Below the pieces are notes generated by a model that saw nothing but the letters and a program-made list of their open reading frames with translations, searched no databases and was not told the DNA's origin. A DNA stretch of 64,000 nt from Vitis vinifera (lineage: Eukaryota; Streptophyta; Magnoliopsida; Vitales; Vitaceae): contig NC_081818.1 in NCBI RefSeq assembly GCF_030704535.1, forward strand, positions 8,235,501 to 8,299,500, read 5' to 3'. Position numbers and translations under genes: made by a program. Positions 59,216 to 64,000 of this stretch are shown here, piece after piece (position 1 is the stretch's first letter; each line of letters opens with the position of its first letter).

Positions 59216-60780
59216 ATGGTAGGTAGGAGGAAAGGGTAATTTTAGAATTTTGATGAATATAACTATTTTAAGTGTAAATTTATAGGATTAGTTTTTGTAA
59301 GTGATAAGTCAAGTCAAACATCTCAAAAAAAAAAAATTTAAGGTGCACATGATTATATGATTCTTCCTATCTCAAGGCTGGGGCCCATGCTGAAATAATA
59401 TGTCAACAACCCTCCTTAACGTAGAGTTGTAATAGCTACTTCCCTTCTATGTCTCTGATATTTCAGTCGAGTGTGGCTGCTTTTAACGCTTCATCTACCT
59501 CATCTTCTTTTACGTTGAGCGTGGAATCCACCGTCATCTCTAGCCTCAGCATATGATTTGAACTTAAGAGTACCCACACTGACTTTTCAAGTTTTGTCCA
59601 GTTGAGGAAACGTTGAAAATTATTAGTAGAAGACTGATAATGCAACCTTCTTCATATGATGGGTGATTTTTGAACACTACTTACTCTAACCAAATACCAT
59701 TACGTACGTATAAGTTATAACAAGACCAATCAAGCAAAATTATCATTTTGGTGGATAAGGGTGTTTTGAGCAGCATAAGTACAAAAGAATCAATTCTTTT
59801 CCCAAAGAACAGACGAAGCTCTTGTCCAAAAGTGGGGTGGAGGAAGACTGGAAGAGCGGTCTTTGTTAAAAGCCGATAGCCATGGACCCTCTATGTCCCC
59901 TCATAGGTTATTAAAAACATATAAAATGGGAGGGCCATCTTGTTGGAGCACCACATATTTGACCAAATATCTAAAGACCTTCACTGAATAATCCGAATCT
60001 GGATTTGGCTGCCTCCTTATCAGTCTTTCTTTATAGCCCCAATTATTTCCACCTTTTGGGAAAGTGGTAGTGAGTAGATAATATGGCTGTCAAGATGGGA
60101 TTCACACTATTTGTGGAGTGGTAGTTGTTGAACGTCTGGTAAAAGGAGCCATCTCCACTGTGATAGAGTGGATGGAATATCTTTTCTCCTTGATTACACA
60201 AATACTTGTTTAATTAGTTCTTATTCTCCTGCGAGTAACTTATGGTTGATTGCTTGAACAGGTATGAGGGGGAAAAAAAAAAGACGGCTGGAATTACAAA
60301 ATAAAATAAAAATAATGATGGCTTCGAATGAGATCACACCTTTCATCACCGACCCAACGCATGCAGAGGAGTCAGAGGCGTAGACAACGCCACATGGAGG
60401 CAGTGGAGACATGGTCAGTAGGATAATTAATATCCATGTGGATAACAGAGTGGGTCAAAACAATGCCATTCCCATCATGAATGAACACTCATCAACTTCC
60501 GCGTTTACTTGACTTTTGGGAGATTTGCAAAACATCTACAGAGAGATATCACTGGAAGAATTCTCTTCTCATTAATCATGTTATAAAACTGATGATTGAG
60601 TTAAGGCTGGTCTATAATTTCCAGCAGTGGTAATAAAATAACGAGTTGCACAAGTATGCAGCTGTTTAGAAAGAAAGATGACCATGGGTGGTTGCAACGC
60701 GCAACAAAAAGTCTCATCAGACTTTTCATCCCTGGGAATCTTGCACTCGCGAGGTAGTTCCTCAGACATAAGACCTAGCC
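59216..60780. other. Duplicated spacer downstream of the FLK-like gene
   Basis: Matches 9,753-11,054 with indels. The minus-strand frame 59,463-59,645 (EMTVDSTLNVKEDEVDEALK) has protein-like composition and may be an exon relic; it is not identified. Bases 59,697-60,165 are absent from the left copy. Confidence 0.45.
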
Positions 60781-61024
60781 TAATCAAACCAGGACCCAAC
60801 CTGGTACAAACTACTGTTTCAACCACTCAGTACTTAAGGAATCACTTCCTAGCCACTAAGATCATAAACTAATCAAAGCCCAACCTGGTACAGGCTGCTT
60901 TTTCAAATACTCAGGGAATCACTTCCTAGTCACTAAGAACATAAACTAATCAAACCCAACCTGGCACAGGCTACTTTGTCGACTAGTCAGTACTCAGGGA
61001 TCACTTCCTAGTCACCAAGATCGC
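60781..61024 (+). repeat. Tandem repeat, three units of 77-89 bp
   Basis: Units start TAATCAAA at 60,781, 60,870 and 60,947 and share AACCTGG, a CACTTCCTAG core and CACTAAGA. The left copy has two units and lacks the middle one. Confidence 0.85.
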
Positions 61025-61445
61025 TAATTTAGAAAATCTTAACACTGAAAAATGACCTTTTCATCTGCATGAGCACATGCCTTTCACATCCCACTGAATA
61101 TAATCTTAACATCTGTTTCATTAGTATGATTCTCTTAAGCTATTGACTACAATATTTACTTGGAAACGATATCAAATGGAAAAAGATAACCGATTCAGAA
61201 AAATGTAAAGCAAGGTACAAAATACTAGATGGAGATATCTCAAAGAAAGAAGTTCTGTTCCTATAGCTAAACTAATGCACACGATCAAATCTAACACTGA
61301 CATTTGTTCTTGGAGCCAGACAGAAAGCCAAGTACAGATACAGAGTGTTTTCAAGATGGGATTATTTGGTGTTTTTAACTATTTAAGTTGAATGATGAAA
61401 ACACATGACTTCAACAATGACAAACCAAATTGGTAAGTATCCTGC

Positions 61446-64000
61446 TTAATAACCATAGTTTGCTCCATACACCGGACCATAGCCTCCAGTGTGGCTTGCA
61501 TGTGCTGGGTTGGATGCAGGAGATGCATACATCGAACCATGAGCTGCATAAGAATTATAGCCTTGGTCAGCAGATCCACCAGCTTGGGCCTGTGCTGGTG
61601 CAGCAGCTTCAGCCATAAAATTCTGCAACACAAACAATCATTATAAGCAGACAAGTCCAAGTTGATTAGATGTGCATAATGAAGCATTGACAAAGAATAA
61701 ACAAAATTTTAATGGAAAAATCAATATTTTTGGTTGAGTAAGATCCCAATAAAACAATAATTAAACAATTCTATATTATCAGTAAAAATCAATGATGAAG
61801 CTAAATGGAAAAGAATGAAGCCCAACTGTCTGAATTGCTGACCACACTTAACATTTCAATAATATATATCCTATTAAAAAAAAATCTTTAATTCTTTAAT
61901 TCTAGTACTAAAGTCGGTCCCACCATACCTACTCCCACACGCACCCAAACATCACATACAAGGAGACATCAGAAACAATGATCTAATGTTAAGCAATGTC
62001 ATTATGCAAATGGAAACTGCAATATTAGCAAAGACAAACCAACAACTTGGTATCAAAAACAGGGAGGAAGAGTGCCTGTATCAGTTGCTGAGCTGCTTGG
62101 ACTTGGGAAGCAGTTCCATTAATCTCAACAGTCATTTCCCCAGGAACACCCCTTGTTTCCTGTATGGTAACAGTTGCCCCACTAGCACGCCTAATGTAAC
62201 TTATACTTGCACCAGCTGTTCCAATAACGGCATCAGCATAAGACAGAGGAATCTGCATTTGTTGTGTTACCTGCAAAAAATGAGATTATTTCAGAGTTCA
62301 AACACTTTTTAGAAGGAACAGGACTCAGGAAGTGAGAGTGAGCAAAAACTGCTTGTTCAACCAAAATTCGCACAACAAATCTGGGGCTATTCAGACTGGC
62401 TGAGATGAACTCAAGTTTCAAGCCCAATAGAAAGTTTAGGCCAATCACGGACTGGTAGCTCAATGTCTCAACTATACTCTCATGCAACCCCTCAGGAAAT
62501 TGGGGGAGTAAGTAAACTCAATCCAGCTTGAGATCTATTCATGAATTACACCAACTCTACCATGCTCAAGGCAGAAAGAGAACAGAACATAATGCAGTAG
62601 TTCTCTGACAGCTATCTACACCCTTCCAATAACTAGCTAAAGGAAAATACCCAAAGTATTCCTTAATGTTGTGTAGGATCACTCCCTCTTGGCGCCTCAG
62701 TCCACCACATAACCCCAGGATATAATCAGCAAACCAATGCCATTGGGCTTCACATAACATGACAACATCATGAGCTGAGCACTACTCCAGCCCAAGGGCA
62801 CCATAAGACAATTGCAACCAAGAGTATCTCAAATAAAACATGAAGAAGACCAGAGTACACAAGTTCTATCAACACCATATTGTCACAACCTACTCAAATG
62901 ACCCTCCCCATAAGCTTATATAGAGGGAGGGCAGAAAGCTTCTGAAGACTCCTAGAACCACCTACACTTAACCATTGGTGGGAAGAGTGTGGAAGGTTCT
63001 AGAAAATGCTAGAGATACCCACACTTCTCTACATCAAGGGTGGAAGACAAGGGAAGCCTATGGGATGTTCTAGAGACTTCCAGACATGCCTTGTAAATAC
63101 TTGCACATAACTTTTGTATAGAGTCTACTAGAGAATTCTAGAATAGGGGCGAAACTTTTGTGGGTTCCAGAGAGTTCCATTGGTGCCTATAAATAGATGA
63201 GGACTTCATTTGGCCAAGGCACCACCCTAAGAACCTAACCAACCAAGCAAGTGAGCTTCCAAGCACTTGTAAGCATCCTTTGAGAGCAATAAAGCTTCCT
63301 ATTCTTTAAGTATTGCCTACAGTTCTCTTAGCTTCCAAATCGTGTCTAACTTAGCTTGGCTAACTAAGTACGAGGGAAAGGCTGACTTAGCAACTTCAAG
63401 CGAGATGAGTTGCCTAAGTGCCACACATGAGCTTAGGAAAGGACTAAGTCCATGACAATATGCTCAGATAATTTCATAACTTAAAAACTTCAGAATCATT
63501 CACAGCAAATATATCATTGTTTGAATTATAGATTGGCCCATACAATATTGACATTTATAAAGCACATCAATTTATGTTTCCTTATTTCCAATTTTCTAAT
63601 TACTAATGCCACATGACATCTTTAATTACTGTAAATTTTGAACTGTTTCATCAACCATCAATCAGATATCGTAGTCTCCATTTCCAATTACATTTTTTCC
63701 CTAGTACTCTAAATGATTTAATAAATAAAAAATTAAAAAGTAAACAAAAAATTAAAATAAACCACCAAAAACGAAACAGGAAAATGACCTGTGTGATCAT
63801 TGATGGTGCAGGTTGGGCGCTTGATGGTGCATGACCACCCATTGGCACTTCTCTGCCGTATGCAGATATACCCTGATGAGGCTGTTTTTCCACTGGAGGG
63901 GGTAATTCAGGAGGGGGATAATAACTGTCAAGTTGCCTTGGAGGGGGCATGTATGGAGGATTAGGTCCAAAACCAGGGCCTCCACTAGCATTTGGAGGAA
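61446..64000 (-). CDS. FLK-like KH-domain RNA-binding protein (C-terminal part, 5' end beyond the window)
   Basis: Three coding exons on the minus strand: 64,000-63,789 (partial; Pro-rich, ending [11 protein letters not shown]), 62,270-62,076 (65 codons) and 61,622-61,446 (58 residues and stop). The middle exon encodes a KH domain ([17 protein letters not shown], with GTAG as the GxxG loop, then [17 protein letters not shown]). The last exon is Ala/Gly/Tyr-rich and ends GANYGY. The KH-tail combination ([12 protein letters not shown], then QLIQ|NFMAEA) resembles Arabidopsis FLK, a three-KH protein that promotes flowering through the autonomous pathway by lowering FLC; the role here is inferred. 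The junction LIQ|NFM requires a GC splice donor (ACAG|GCAC). The large intron (1,518 bp) holds a solo LTR. Earlier KH domains should lie beyond 64,000. Confidence 0.85.
62881..63457 (+). mobile_element. Solo LTR (577 bp) in an intron of the FLK-like gene
   Basis: The ends are TGTCA and TGACA. ATAT occurs directly on both sides (62,877-62,880 and 63,458-63,461), a candidate 4-bp target duplication. A TATAAATA box (63,188-63,195) and AATAAA (63,288-63,293) lie 100 bp apart in plus orientation, as expected for U3-R. It is antisense to the host gene and sits about 330 bp from the upstream exon. There is no internal region. Confidence 0.78.

Larger units (their letters stand above)
42453..62110 (+). 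repeat. Segmental duplication, right copy (with the intact KH gene)
   Basis: Matches 1-12,313 in the same orientation. It is longer because 51,604-59,215 (two copia remnants) is present only here. The match ends at 62,110 inside the KH exon, while the gene itself continues uninterrupted, so this side is likely the ancestral arrangement. Confidence 0.93.

Overview
This is plant nuclear DNA. It is AT-rich, has intron-containing genes with GT-AG junctions, and is packed with Ty1/copia, Ty3/gypsy, PIF/Harbinger and CACTA elements. The gene families (ACD6/ITN1-type ankyrin-PGG membrane proteins next to an FLK-type KH-domain gene) and the repeat style suggest a woody eudicot. Grapevine (Vitis) is my best guess, but that is an inference from memory, not a database match.

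Layout. (1) Bases 1-12,313 and 42,453-about 62,110 are direct copies of one segment. Each copy carries, in order, a minisatellite, a small N-acetylglutamate-synthase-like fragment, about 4 kb of AT-rich spacer, one intact three-exon ankyrin-PGG gene on the minus strand, a copia LTR start, and the 3' end of the FLK-like gene. In the right copy the FLK-like gene continues to the window end (last three coding exons visible). In the left copy it is cut off inside the KH exon, so the right copy probably holds the ancestral junction. (2) Bases 12.3-17.2 kb hold a third ankyrin-PGG paralogue that has lost its first exon. (3) Bases 17.2-24.6 kb hold a 309-bp solo LTR with perfect target duplication and a complete 5,551-bp PIF/Harbinger element, with TTA duplication, 15-bp perfect terminal repeats, a DDE transposase with a single nonsense codon, and a MYB/SANT-like companion gene. 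(4) Bases 26.4-42.4 kb are a decayed minus-strand gypsy element. Its RNase H region is split by a 5,964-bp LTR-like insertion (target duplication CTCAT), which is itself split by a 1,971-bp CACTA element (target duplication GAT): three nested insertion events readable to the base. (5) Bases 51.4-59.2 kb, inside the right copy of the duplication, contain two degenerate copia elements in opposite orientations.

Functional content. The two intact ankyrin-PGG genes should encode membrane proteins with cytosolic ankyrin repeats, a class that in Arabidopsis includes ACD6 (defence and cell death) and ITN1 (salt and ABA response). The KH gene resembles FLK, an RNA-binding promoter of flowering. Nothing shows that these genes act together; their adjacency looks like the result of duplication. 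The most interesting biological signal is the very uneven divergence between the two intact ankyrin genes. The first ankyrin exon differs at about 27 of 194 residues, while the second differs at 2 of 176, in DNA that is otherwise nearly identical. I did not find a convincing new multi-gene system.
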